Below are positions 28,580-36,446 of a stretch of DNA of 44,328 nucleotides, piece after piece. Under the pieces are notes generated by a model. That model made no database searches. It had not been told where the DNA came from and saw nothing but the letters and a program-made list of their open reading frames with translations. This DNA comes from Streptococcus parasanguinis (GTDB taxonomy: Bacteria > Bacillota > Bacilli > Lactobacillales > Streptococcaceae): positions 1-44,328 of the forward strand of contig JAGZZN010000008.1 in assembly GCA_018377375.1 (NCBI GenBank). Direction: 5' to 3'. The translations under genes were made by a program, and so were the position numbers. Every line of letters starts with the position of its first letter. Positions within the stretch are counted from its first letter, which is position 1.

Positions 28580-31231
28580 TTATTTACGACGTCCTGGACG
28601 TTCCTTGTAACCATAGTAAGCATCTTCGATGATTTCTTGCATATGGTCTACCATTGGAAGACGTGGGTTAGCTGGTGAACATTGATCTTCGTAAGCAAGG
28701 AAGGCCAATTCACGAGAATGTTTCTTCCATTCTTTTTCATCGATGCCTTGTGCTTTGAAGTTCATTTCAATACCACAGCGTTCACCGAGTTCGTATACAG
28801 CTTTTGCGTAAGCTTCAACGGCTTCTTCTGGTGTAGAGCATGGAAGTCCTAGCATACGAGCGATATCTTGGTATTTTTCATCTGCACGGTAGTAGTTGTA
28901 CTTAGGCCATGTAGCTGTCTTAGCTGGGCGTGTACCGTTGTAGCGGATAACGTATGGAAGCAAGATCGCATTGGTCCGTCCGTGGATGGTGTGGAATTGC
29001 GCACCGATCTTGTGGGCCATTGAGTGAGAAATACCGAGGAAGGCATTGGCGAAGGCCATACCTGCGATGGTTGACGCATTGTGCATCTTTTCGCGTGAAT
29101 GGAAGTCCGCGTTCTTGACTGAGCTTTCCAAGTTTTCAAAGACAAGTTTAATAGCTTGAAGGGCAAGACCATCTGTGAAGTCGCTAGCCATTTGTGATAC
29201 ATAAGCTTCAGTCGCGTGCGTCAAGACGTCCATACCAGTGTCTGCTGCAACAGATCCAGGAACTGTCAATACCAAGGCAGGATCTACGATGGCAACTGTT
29301 GGAGTCAATGAGTAGTCTGCGATTGGGTATTTACGGTTGTTGGCTTTATCAGAGATAACGGCAAATGGAGTTACTTCAGATCCTGTACCAGATGTTGTTG
29401 GGATCGCAATAAATTTGGTCTTCTTACCAAGCAACGGGAACTTGAAGGCACGTTTACGGATATCCATGAATTTTTGAACCAAGTCACGGAAGTCCACTTC
29501 TGGTTGTTCGTAGAAGAGCCACATAACTTTGGCCGCATCCATTGGTGATCCACCACCGAGAGCAATGATCGTATCTGGTTTGAAGGCACGCATGATCTCT
29601 GTACCACGTTCAACAGTTGTGATATCTGGATCTGGTTCTACGTCTGCAAAGATTTGGTAAACCACCTTGTTGCGACGAAGGTCAAGCTGTTCGATGATAC
29701 GATCAAGGAAACCAAGCTCTACCATAGCGTGGTCTGTAACGATCATGACACGTTCAACGTCACGACATTTTTGTAGGTATTCAATTGAATCACGTTCAAA
29801 GTATGTTTTTGAAGGAAGTTTCATCCATTGCATGTTATTTCTCCGGCGTCCGACTTTTTTGATATTCAAGAGGTTGATGGCACTAACGTTGTCCCCAACA
29901 GAGTTGCGTCCGTAAGAACCACATCCAAGTGTCAATGATGGCAAGAAGGCATTGTAAACATCCCCGATACCACCGAAAGTTGAAGGAGAGTTGCAGATCA
30001 CACGAATGGCTTTAACTGCTTTACCAAATTCTTTGGTCAATTCTTCGTCAGCTGTATGGATGGCAGCTGAGTGACCAAGACCGTTGAATTCAACCATTTG
30101 GCGAGCTTTGTTAATTCCGTCTTCACGGCTTTCAGATTTCAAGACAGCGATGACTGGTGACAATTTTTCACGAGTCAACGGTTCTTTTTCACCAACTTCT
30201 TTACATTCTGCCGCAAGGATATTGGTTCCTTCTGGTACAGAGAAGCCAGCTTGTTCAGCGATCCATGCTGCCGGTTTCCCAACGATGTCCGCATTCAATT
30301 TTGCACCCGCACAGTTCTTGCTGTTAGCTTTCACACCGAAGCAGAACTCTTCAAGAAGGGCTTTTTCTTTTTTGTTGACAAAGTAAGTATGGTAAGATTT
30401 GAATTCTTCAACAAACTCATCGTAGATTTCTTTATCGATGATGACCGCTTGTTCAGACGCACAGACCATCCCGTTGTCAAATGATTTAGACATGACGATA
30501 TCGTGTGCTGCTTGGCGGATATTGGCTGATTTTTCAACGTAAGCAGGAACGTTTCCGGCACCTACCCCAAGAGCTGGTTTTCCACAAGAATAAGCGGCTT
30601 TTACCATGGCGTTACCACCGGTCGCAAGGATGGTCGCAACTCCTTCATGGTTCATAAGAGCACTGGTTGCTTCCATAGAAGGTTGGGTAATCCATTGCAC
30701 ACAGTTCTCAGGTGCTCCAGCTGCAATTGCTGCATCGCGTACGATTCGTGCCGCATGAGCAGATGATTCTTGAGCAGATGGGTGGAAGGCAAAGACGATA
30801 GGGTTCCGTGTCTTCAAGGAAATCAATGCTTTAAAGATTGCTGTTGAAGTAGGGTTGGTTGTAGGAGTGATCCCGCAGACAACTCCGACTGGCTCTGCAA
30901 TCAGAGTTAAACCAGTGACGTCATCTTCTGAAATGACCCCAACTGTCTTGGTGTGACGCATGTTGTTCACAACGTGTTCACAAGCGAATAAGTTTTTTGT
31001 TGCCTTGTCTTCAAAGACCCCACGACCAGTTTCTTCATAAGCATGAAGAGCAAGCTCACCGTGTGCGTCAAGAGCAGCTACAGATGCTTTCGCTACAATG
31101 TAGTCCACTTGCTCCTGGTTCAATTTGCGCATTTCTTCAAGCGCCACCAGCGCTTTTTGCACCAACTCGTCTACGTGTTTTTCAGCAGCGAGTTTCTTTT
31201 CTTCAGGTGAGAGAGTTTTTTTATCAGCCAT
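28580..31231 (-). CDS. adhE: Bifunctional acetaldehyde-CoA/alcohol dehydrogenase
   Basis: This 883-residue two-domain enzyme reduces acetyl-CoA to ethanol with two NADH. Residues about 1-440 are a CoA-acylating aldehyde dehydrogenase with catalytic Cys in FDNGMVCASEQAV and the GVGAGNVPAYV motif. Residues about 455-883 are an iron-dependent alcohol dehydrogenase with IIALGGGSPMDAAKVMW, PTTSGTGSEVTPFAV, and the metal-binding His/Asp set in GISHSMAHKIGAQFHTIHGR. Both halves and the linker are intact and full length. AAGGAG/GGAGGAAAG precedes the ATG. It is monocistronic, with a Rex-type operator, and helps rebalance NADH during mixed-acid fermentation. It polymerises into spirosomes in other bacteria. 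Confidence 0.97.
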   Translation of the reverse strand: MADKKTLSPEEKKLAAEKHVDELVQKALVALEEMRKLNQEQVDYIVAKASVAALDAHGELALHAYEETGRGVFEDKATKNLFACEHVVNNMRHTKTVGVISEDDVTGLTLIAEPVGVVCGITPTTNPTSTAIFKALISLKTRNPIVFAFHPSAQESSAHAARIVRDAAIAAGAPENCVQWITQPSMEATSALMNHEGVATILATGGNAMVKAAYSCGKPALGVGAGNVPAYVEKSANIRQAAHDIVMSKSFDNGMVCASEQAVIIDKEIYDEFVEEFKSYHTYFVNKKEKALLEEFCFGVKANSKNCAGAKLNADIVGKPAAWIAEQAGFSVPEGTNILAAECKEVGEKEPLTREKLSPVIAVLKSESREDGINKARQMVEFNGLGHSAAIHTADEELTKEFGKAVKAIRVICNSPSTFGGIGDVYNAFLPSLTLGCGSYGRNSVGDNVSAINLLNIKKVGRRRNNMQWMKLPSKTYFERDSIEYLQKCRDVERVMIVTDHAMVELGFLDRIIEQLDLRRNKVVYQIFADVEPDPDITTVERGTEIMRAFKPDTIIALGGGSPMDAAKVMWLFYEQPEVDFRDLVQKFMDIRKRAFKFPLLGKKTKFIAIPTTSGTGSEVTPFAVISDKANNRKYPIADYSLTPTVAIVDPALVLTVPGSVAADTGMDVLTHATEAYVSQMASDFTDGLALQAIKLVFENLESSVKNADFHSREKMHNASTIAGMAFANAFLGISHSMAHKIGAQFHTIHGRTNAILLPYVIRYNGTRPAKTATWPKYNYYRADEKYQDIARMLGLPCSTPEEAVEAYAKAVYELGERCGIEMNFKAQGIDEKEWKKHSRELAFLAYEDQCSPANPRLPMVDHMQEIIEDAYYGYKERPGRRK

Positions 31232-31325
31232 TTGATGCTTTCCTCCAATGTTTGAAACCCTTATCCTTTTCTAGAACTTTTTCATGTTTTCGGAAATTTT
31301 CAAGAATAGTGTAAGAAATTTCGAT

Positions 31326-31376
31326 TTGTTAATTATTTCACAATATAATTGTACTCTATTTTGAGATTTTTGTAAA
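31326..31376 (-). promoter_or_regulatory. adhE promoter with a Rex-type operator over the start site
   Basis: On the minus strand TTTACA (31376-31371), 17 bases, TACAAT (31353-31348). Directly downstream, 31326-31343 reads TTGTTAATTATTTCACAA on the plus strand, an 18-bp inverted-repeat site agreeing with the Rex consensus TTGTGAANNNNTTCACAA at all but one half-site base. Bound Rex would block initiation until NADH rises. adhE is a standard Rex target. Confidence 0.78.
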
Positions 31377-31522
31377 CACTTCCAAGCAACTTTCACAAAG
31401 ATTTTTTGAAGTTTGTGAAAGTTTTATCAATTCTATTGCTGTGAAAGCAATTCTTTAGCAAAATTGTGAAAAAATAATTAAAAAAATTATTTCTTCACAA
31501 AGTGATATTTTCAATCGATTTT

Positions 31523-31536
31523 TGTAAGCGTTTTCT
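31523..31536. promoter_or_regulatory. cre-like site upstream of adhE
   Basis: TGTAAGCGTTTTCT agrees with the CcpA consensus TGWNANCGNTNWCA at 13 of 14 positions. It lies about 147 bases upstream of the adhE -35. Between it and the promoter are CTTTCACAAA and TTTGTGAAAG arms (about 31391-31422) and single TTGTGAA or TTCACAA half-sites. The 400-base gap holds no gene. Confidence 0.5.
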
Positions 31537-31548
31537 TAATCTTACTAA

Positions 31549-31584
31549 AAAAAGCAACTTTTTACAAGTATAAAGTTGCTTTTT
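31549..31584. terminator. Terminator of the ruvB-to-acyltransferase cluster
   Basis: AAAAGCAACTTT (about 31550-31562) and AAAGTTGCTTTT (31572-31584) form the stem; T-rich runs flank both sides. It lies about 50 bases past the acyltransferase stop. Confidence 0.75.
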
Positions 31585-31632
31585 GTTTTATTTTGTTAGG
31601 ATATGTTTTGTTTCAGTTTCAGAGAAGTATTT

Positions 31633-33435
31633 TTACTTCTTGACTGGTCCTTTTTCAGCCTTATCTAGGGCTTCTTTAACTGTTTGAGCATAGAGTTCCC
31701 CGCCATTGGTTTCCATATTGAAGTGAACAGAGTCTGTTCCCACCCAAATGTTTGGATTTTCAATTGCTACTTGGTACCAGTCCGCAATAGTGATAAAGTC
31801 GTGTTTCTTGGCTAGTTCCAATTCATAAAGACGCGTTTGAACCGATTCACTGGACTGATCGTTGGCATATCGACCATCATATGGTGTCACAAGGATCAAA
31901 CGACGGCCTTTTGGAAGTTTTTCAACATACTGATCCAGTAATTCTTTGTAGTTGCTTACAGTATTGGTTCCTAGGGCAATGACCACATTTTTTAGGAGAA
32001 CTTTATTGGAGATATCGGTCTCAAAGACCTTCATTCCATTTTCCAACTGACGGCTTACCACTGCATCGATCTGGATACCCGGAATCGCTTTGGTTAGATA
32101 GTCCTGCGCCCGCAAGTTAACGGAGTCACCGATCATGGTCACACCATTTGAGACGTTATAGTCTGTTGCAGTCGCATTATCCACCTGCGTCCGTGTGACC
32201 TGCATTTTGCTGTCTGCTTGATTGAGCCCACTCACTACCAAACTCTCATCAAAAGCTCCGACGGTTGGTGCAAAGGCGGAGATTCCAAGCATCAAGAAAG
32301 CCAGTGGAATCATGAGGTAAAAGATCGGCTTGGTCAAAAAACTGAGATCCATCTTCATGCCAAAGACACGAGGTTCCTTGCCTGCAATGGTTGGCTCCAA
32401 AATATAGAAGGAAAGAGCTGTTAGAATCAAGGAAACGATCGTCGTCACAAGGGCTCCCATCATATTTCCCAAGTGTTGAGAAAAGATAATAAAGAAAGGC
32501 CAGTGGAAAAGATAAACGCCATAACTGGTATCCGCAAGAAAATTAAGGATAGCCGGCTCTTTTTTATTTGGCGTCTTCTCATGAAGAATGCGGGCCGACA
32601 GAATCATAGCACAAGCTGCGATTGTCGCTGCTAAAAAGCCAAATAGATAGGTCCACAAGCTATCAAATGGCAAGAAAAGACTGAGCACAAACAAGAAGGC
32701 AAAGCTTCCACCCAAGACCGATAAAGTCTTTTTCATACTCCAAGACTGCACCAGCTTTGTAAAGTTCGGGCTGACATTAGCAATCCCTGTCACCGTTGCT
32801 AGGCATGATCCCGCAAAGAAGGGGAAGATGTGAGTGAAGCTAGAAAAATAGATGGTAGAGAAATTAGCTGTCAGAAAGGCGCGGATGAACATGGATAAGA
32901 AGGTAAAGAGAAAGAGCCCGCTGGATGCTAAGAAGAGCATGCCTCGGTATTTTCCAACCGTCTTAGCCCGCTTGGCCAAGAACCATGCCAAAAGTGCCCA
33001 CAGCACATAGTAATGCACTTCTAGTGCCAAACTCCAGGTATGAAGGAAGAGATGCGGAATGAAGTTACTTTCGTAACTACCACCCGTTGCCATCTCAAAG
33101 AAATTGGTCACAAAACCGAAGACCGCCGCAATCTGAGTCCCAATACCAGCCACGTAGTCCCGTTGGACCATAAAGGTAAAAGGCATCACGATCAAGACCA
33201 TAAAGACAAGAGGCGGTACAATCCGGTAAAAGCGCCGTTTCAAGAATGCCAGGTAGTCGATTCCTTGCTTGCGCGCAAATTCATCGATCAAGAGCGCTGT
33301 AATCAAAAATCCTGAGAAGGTAAAGAAAATATCTACCCCAATGAAGCCTCCAGGAAAGGCTTTTTGGAAGAAATGGTAAAGCAATACCAATAAGAGTCCT
33401 GTAACACGGACTAGTGAAAACCATTTAATGCGCAT
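31633..33435 (-). CDS. OatA-like membrane O-acetyltransferase with SGNH domain
   Basis: This 600-residue protein has about ten to eleven transmembrane helices (about 5-390, acyltransferase 3 domain with LLYHFFQKAFPGGFIGVDIF and FLKRRFYRIVPP) and an extracellular SGNH hydrolase-like domain (about 430-590). In the latter the catalytic Ser is in MIGDSVNLRAQDYL, the oxyanion Asn in ALGTNTVSNY, and the Asp-His pair in GTDSVHFN. This is the architecture of OatA/Adr, which acetylates peptidoglycan MurNAc and lowers lysozyme sensitivity. The start overlaps the end of the MORN gene by 11 bases. The exact wall acceptor is inferred. Confidence 0.9.
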   Translation of the reverse strand: MRIKWFSLVRVTGLLLVLLYHFFQKAFPGGFIGVDIFFTFSGFLITALLIDEFARKQGIDYLAFLKRRFYRIVPPLVFMVLIVMPFTFMVQRDYVAGIGTQIAAVFGFVTNFFEMATGGSYESNFIPHLFLHTWSLALEVHYYVLWALLAWFLAKRAKTVGKYRGMLFLASSGLFLFTFLSMFIRAFLTANFSTIYFSSFTHIFPFFAGSCLATVTGIANVSPNFTKLVQSWSMKKTLSVLGGSFAFLFVLSLFLPFDSLWTYLFGFLAATIAACAMILSARILHEKTPNKKEPAILNFLADTSYGVYLFHWPFFIIFSQHLGNMMGALVTTIVSLILTALSFYILEPTIAGKEPRVFGMKMDLSFLTKPIFYLMIPLAFLMLGISAFAPTVGAFDESLVVSGLNQADSKMQVTRTQVDNATATDYNVSNGVTMIGDSVNLRAQDYLTKAIPGIQIDAVVSRQLENGMKVFETDISNKVLLKNVVIALGTNTVSNYKELLDQYVEKLPKGRRLILVTPYDGRYANDQSSESVQTRLYELELAKKHDFITIADWYQVAIENPNIWVGTDSVHFNMETNGGELYAQTVKEALDKAEKGPVKK

Positions 33436-33829
33436 TTTGATAAATCCCCTGCTTGAATGTTCCTTTGTATACGACGTTGGCTTCTGTGGTTAAGGTGCCT
33501 TTGCCCTCCGGCTGGCCGTTAACAAACTGCCCTTCATAGGTCCAACCATCCTTGGACTTAAACTTACCATAGCCGCTAAAAGAGCCGTTGACGAGGTTAC
33601 CTGTATAGGTATCCCCATTTTTAAAGGTGACGGTTCCCTTGCCATTCATCTTGCCACGGACCAAACTTCCGTCGTAACGGATCGCCCCCTTATCCAAGGT
33701 CAAAACACCCTGACCTGGAATGGCTGAAAGGAAAACCAGCAAAGCAGATAGAATAATCACGACTAATGCTGCTATTTCTAAATTTTTTCGTGTCAGATAG
33801 ACCTTATAGGTCTCATAAAATTCTTTCAT
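33425..33829 (-). CDS. Membrane-anchored MORN-repeat protein
   Basis: This protein of about 134 residues has an N-terminal transmembrane helix (IAALVVIILSALLVFLSAIP) and then three to four MORN repeats outside the membrane (YDGSLVRGKMNGKGTVTF, YTGNLVNGSFSGYGKF, YEGQFVNGQPEGKGTL, YKGTFKQG). I use the ATG at 33829 (MKEFYETYKVYL); an in-frame TTG at 33853 would add eight residues. Known streptococcal synteny places it between a low-Mr phosphatase gene and an acyltransferase gene. Tight overlap with the latter suggests a shared complex or wall function, unproven. Confidence 0.87.
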   Translation of the reverse strand: MKEFYETYKVYLTRKNLEIAALVVIILSALLVFLSAIPGQGVLTLDKGAIRYDGSLVRGKMNGKGTVTFKNGDTYTGNLVNGSFSGYGKFKSKDGWTYEGQFVNGQPEGKGTLTTEANVVYKGTFKQGIYQNAH

Positions 33830-33857
33830 ATTCTGTATTCTCTCACATATCAAACTC

Positions 33858-34283
33858 TTAAGAAGTTGCTAACTGATCTAACCAAGCCTTACAGCCGCTC
33901 AGGACTCTGGAATAGGTCTCCTCAAAATCACCGGTATACCACGGATCTGGCACACTTTCAGCAGCAAAAAGATGAATCTTATGCTCTGTACCCGCAGGAG
34001 CCATTTGCTTCAGATCTGCTACATTGTTTTCGTCCATCCCTAGGATCAAATCAAAGTTGTAAAAATCCTCTTCCTTGATCTGTAAGGACGTCTTGGCTGG
34101 ATCATAAGGGACTTGGTGTTGTTGAAGGATTTTCTGGGTTCCCTGATGGATGGGATTGCCATGTTCCCAGCTCGAGGTGGCCCGACTTTCAATCTCATAC
34201 TGATCCGTCAAGTCCTTCATGACAAACTCCGCCATGGGGCTCCGACAAATATTTCCTAAGCAGACAAAGACGATTTTTTTCAT
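33858..34283 (-). CDS. Low-molecular-weight protein-tyrosine phosphatase
   Basis: This 142-residue protein has the P-loop signature CLGNICRSP (Cys8, Arg14, Ser15) at the extreme N-terminus and the general-acid Asp in VPDPWYTGDFEETY. All catalytic residues are present. The ATG at 34283 (MKKIVFVCLGN) follows AAGGAG and GGTGG and matches family length; the in-frame upstream ATG at 34316 would add eleven residues rich in Gly and Asn with no match. It dephosphorylates Tyr-phosphorylated proteins in the cytoplasm, perhaps capsule or wall regulators. Confidence 0.92.
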   Translation of the reverse strand: MKKIVFVCLGNICRSPMAEFVMKDLTDQYEIESRATSSWEHGNPIHQGTQKILQQHQVPYDPAKTSLQIKEEDFYNFDLILGMDENNVADLKQMAPAGTEHKIHLFAAESVPDPWYTGDFEETYSRVLSGCKAWLDQLATS

Positions 34284-34330
34284 GATTCCACCTAACTCCT
34301 TGTTCGGACTGCCCAACCTAGCTGAGCTCT

Positions 34331-34375
34331 TGGTTTTCCACTATGGAAAACCAGCATACTATTACCATTATAACA
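34331..34375 (-). promoter_or_regulatory. Promoter and leader hairpin of the phosphatase gene
   Basis: On the minus strand TGT-TATAAT (34375-34367) is an extended -10. The leader begins near 34360 and almost at once enters a perfect 10-bp hairpin (TGGTTTTCCA 34331-34340 and TGGAAAACCA 34344-34353, 3-base loop). No T-run follows, so it is not a simple terminator; it could stabilise the mRNA or be a protein site. Confidence 0.55.
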
Positions 34376-34423
34376 AAAATGTGACAGAAAGATGACAAAG
34401 TGGCTCCATCATTTTAAAGAAAA

Positions 34424-34448
34424 ATCAGATTCCTTTTTCAAATCTGAT
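34424..34448 (-). terminator. Terminator of the ruvB-nucleotidyltransferase pair
   Basis: ATCAGATT (34424-34431) pairs with AATCTGAT (34441-34448); on the minus strand TTTTCTTT follows. It lies 9 bases past the stop of the nucleotidyltransferase gene, so the phosphatase has its own transcript start. Confidence 0.75.
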
Positions 34449-34456
34449 CTGTTTCT

Positions 34457-35023
34457 CTATTTTGGAAAACGAACCTCTAATGGAGGCCATTTACTCTGCC
34501 AATTTTTCTTTTTCATCCGCTCTGTATAAACCGCTAAACGCTCTGGACTGGCTAAAAAATGCGGAGTTGGCTGAACGATGAAGTCTTCGATATCCTTTGT
34601 CCCATAAGGGAGAAAGAGCTCTAGCTGACCATCTTTCCTTAAGCGAACTGCAAGAGCTGTACACTGCTCGGGGTATTTGGAAACCGCATCACAGGCACTG
34701 CGATAAGGAGCCGTCCCAGGACTATGCTGGTGCATATAGACTTGATTCTTCACTTCCCAAGCGTACTGGGGATAGGTCTTCTTTAATTCCTGCTCGATCT
34801 GCAGAGTCTCCTCATAACTGATCGCAGGGTCATAAAAGACCAGATCCATATCGGTTGTCGCGTCAAACCCTGGTTTTCCAGAGAGCTGGTTCCAGATGAA
34901 ATTGCGCACCGCACCCGCTGCTAACCAGGCATCTGCCAAGTTGAGATCCCGAATAATAGCCAAGACTTTCATCATCTCCGGATCCGCTTTGATCTGTTCT
35001 ACTAATGTTTCTTCCGTCAGCAT
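34457..35023 (-). CDS. Nucleotidyltransferase-family protein (DUF925 / NTP_transf_6)
   Basis: This 188-residue protein has the marks of the DUF925-type nucleotidyltransferase-like fold: LADAWLAAGAVRNFIWNQLS, then the metal-binding ATTDMDLVFYD, and VAVRL-like ALAVRLRKDGQLELFLPYGT. The C-terminus ends PERLAVYTERMKKKNWQSKW. Target and donor are unknown; relatives are annotated only as nucleotidyltransferases. It starts 6 bases after the ruvB stop and is co-transcribed with it. Confidence 0.85.
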   Translation of the reverse strand: MLTEETLVEQIKADPEMMKVLAIIRDLNLADAWLAAGAVRNFIWNQLSGKPGFDATTDMDLVFYDPAISYEETLQIEQELKKTYPQYAWEVKNQVYMHQHSPGTAPYRSACDAVSKYPEQCTALAVRLRKDGQLELFLPYGTKDIEDFIVQPTPHFLASPERLAVYTERMKKKNWQSKWPPLEVRFPK

Positions 35024-35029
35024 CTTCTT

Positions 35030-36028
35030 CTAGTCTCCATTGTAGGGATAACCCAGGTGTTCATAAGCCTTGCGGGTCGCCACGCGCCCTGTCCGAGTCC
35101 GCATGATAAAGCCTTTTTGAATCAAGTAAGGCTCATACATATCTTCTACGGTCTCCCTCTCTTCGGCAATATTGACCGATAGAGTCCCAAGCCCGACCGG
35201 GCCACCGCCGTACATTTCAATCATGGTGCGCAGGATCTTTTGATCGACATAGTCCAGTCCTTCATGGTCCACATCTAGCATAGAGAGGGCCTTGTCGGTA
35301 ATGGTATCGTCAATCAAGCCATCGCCCATGATCTGAGCAAAATCGCGCACCCGCTTCAGCAATCGGTTGGCAATCCGAGGAGTCCCCCGACTACGAAGAG
35401 AAAGCTCTTCGGCAGCCTCGTGGGTAATTTCCATCTCAAAGATCTCGGCGGTCCGCTCGACAATCTCTGTCAAATCATCTTGTTCATAGTATTCCATGTG
35501 CCCCGTAATTCCAAAGCGAGCACGCAAGGGATTGGACAGCATACCCGCTCGAGTCGTCGCCCCAATCAGAGTGAAAGGAGGAAGGTCCAGATGGACACTC
35601 CGGCTGCTCTCCCCAGCGCCAATCATAATGTCGATGTAAAAATCTTCCATGGCGCTGTAAAGCACTTCTTCGACTGACATAGGAAGACGGTGGATCTCAT
35701 CGATAAAGAGGACATCCCCCGGTTCTAGATCATTGAGGATAGCTACCAAGTCACCGGCCTTTTCAATGACAGGACCAGAAGTCTGCTTGAGATTGACGCC
35801 CAGTTCATTAGCGATGACAAAGGCCATGGTGGTTTTCCCAAGCCCCGGAGGGCCAAAAAGAAGGACATGATCCAGCGCTTCATCCCGAAGCTTAGCCGCC
35901 TCAATAAAGATTTTCAGCTGGTCCTTGACCTTATCTTGACCAATATATTCATGTAAATATTGCGGGCGCAGCGTCCGTTCAACGGCCTCTTCATCGCCCA
36001 TGATTTCATTGTCTAAAATTCTACTCAT
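35030..36028 (-). CDS. ruvB: Holliday junction branch-migration ATPase RuvB
   Basis: This 332-residue AAA+ motor has RPQYLHEYIGQDKVKDQLKI, the Walker A GPPGLGKT (59-66), Walker B VLFIDEIHRL, sensor 1 IGATTRAGML, the Arg finger region GITGHMEYY, sensor 2 RGTPRIANRLLKR, and the C-terminal winged helix ending VATRKAYEHLGYPY. It works with RuvA and RuvC-type resolvases in recombination. The ATG at 36028 (MSRILDNE) matches the family; a longer frame to 36103 would add 25 unrelated residues. There is no ribosome binding site; see the promoter entry. Confidence 0.96.
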   Translation of the reverse strand: MSRILDNEIMGDEEAVERTLRPQYLHEYIGQDKVKDQLKIFIEAAKLRDEALDHVLLFGPPGLGKTTMAFVIANELGVNLKQTSGPVIEKAGDLVAILNDLEPGDVLFIDEIHRLPMSVEEVLYSAMEDFYIDIMIGAGESSRSVHLDLPPFTLIGATTRAGMLSNPLRARFGITGHMEYYEQDDLTEIVERTAEIFEMEITHEAAEELSLRSRGTPRIANRLLKRVRDFAQIMGDGLIDDTITDKALSMLDVDHEGLDYVDQKILRTMIEMYGGGPVGLGTLSVNIAEERETVEDMYEPYLIQKGFIMRTRTGRVATRKAYEHLGYPYNGD

Positions 36029-36035
36029 ACAGTCT

Positions 36036-36044
36036 ATTATAGCA
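36036..36044 (-). promoter_or_regulatory. Extended -10 promoter giving a leaderless ruvB mRNA
   Basis: On the minus strand TGC-TATAAT (36044-36036) ends 7 bases before the A of the ruvB ATG (36028). With a normal start 6-7 bases after the -10, transcription would begin at or beside that A. No Shine-Dalgarno sequence fits between, so the message is probably leaderless. Confidence 0.65.
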
Positions 36045-36082
36045 AAAAATGATACCTTCGGTACTATAAATAGAATGTGTTT

Positions 36083-36227
36083 TTTAAAGATCGTAGTTCT
36101 CACTTGCGTTCGAACTGCGTCAATGTACCTAAACTCGCTAATGCTCGTAAAGAATAAGGAACGTAGTTTTCGCTCCGCTCAAACTGCATCAATGTACCTA
36201 AGCTCACTAACGTTCGCTAAGGTACAT
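36083..36227 (-). repeat. Tandem intergenic repeat tract downstream of csRNA copy 3
   Basis: Two units on the minus strand (about 36227-36157 and 36156-36083), each with GCGAACGTTAGTGAGCTTAG or its variant, GTACATTGA then GCAGTT and a GAGAACTACG- or GAAAACTACG-like end. They closely match the units after csRNA copies 1 and 2, in the same orientation relative to the csRNA. The tract ends about 40 bases before the ruvB promoter region. Confidence 0.75.
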
Positions 36228-36322
36228 AGAAAAAGCCACCGGCTTTGGTGGCTCTTATAGGGAGATTATTATGAAAAAGTTTTAGGAGTTTTATCATTCA
36301 AAGTTAGGAGGTCTTTGATGAT
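36228..36322 (-). ncRNA. csRNA: CiaRH-dependent small RNA, copy 3
   Basis: On the minus strand the RNA starts near 36322 and carries ACCTCCTAAC, AACTCCTAAAAC (one more complementary C/T base than the other copies) and CATAATAATCTCCCTAT, then the hairpin AGCCACC / GGTGGCT (36253-36234) and TTTTTCT. Length is about 95 nt. The first 15 bases differ from copies 1 and 2 (ATACCATCATC), whereas the ribosome-site-complementary tracts are conserved. This pattern of conservation supports function as a small antisense RNA. Confidence 0.8.
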
Positions 36323-36328
36323 GGTATT

Positions 36329-36361
36329 AGTATACGATAGGAAGCTTAAAATTTCCTTATA
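36329..36361 (-). promoter_or_regulatory. CiaR box (one mismatch) and promoter of csRNA copy 3
   Basis: On the minus strand TATAAG-GAAAT-TTTAAG (36361-36345) matches the CiaR direct repeat except for one base in the first half. Ten bases later comes the -10 TATACT (36334-36329). Spacer bases differ completely from copies 1 and 2, but every distance is the same, so the site has been kept by selection rather than by recent duplication. Confidence 0.75.
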
Positions 36362-36402
36362 GTTTTTCTAAAAAATTTTTTTTGAGAAAAAGAGGAGGTC
36401 TC

Positions 36403-36427
36403 AAGCAAGGATTTCACATCCTTGTTT
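36403..36427 (-). terminator. Hairpin downstream of galM
   Basis: CAAGGAT (36406-36412) and ATCCTTG (36418-36424) with partial extension (AAG / TTT) form a hairpin 20 bases after the galM stop. The U-rich stretch CTCTTTTTCTC follows only about 14 bases later on the minus strand, so it is a weak or two-part terminator. Confidence 0.5.
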
Positions 36428-36446
36428 GGCCACTCCCCTTTCCTTC

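Noticed and set aside
36029..36103. A longer ruvB with 25 extra N-terminal residues
   Set aside because: The extension runs through the -10 element and has no family match; RuvB starts at MSRILDNE.
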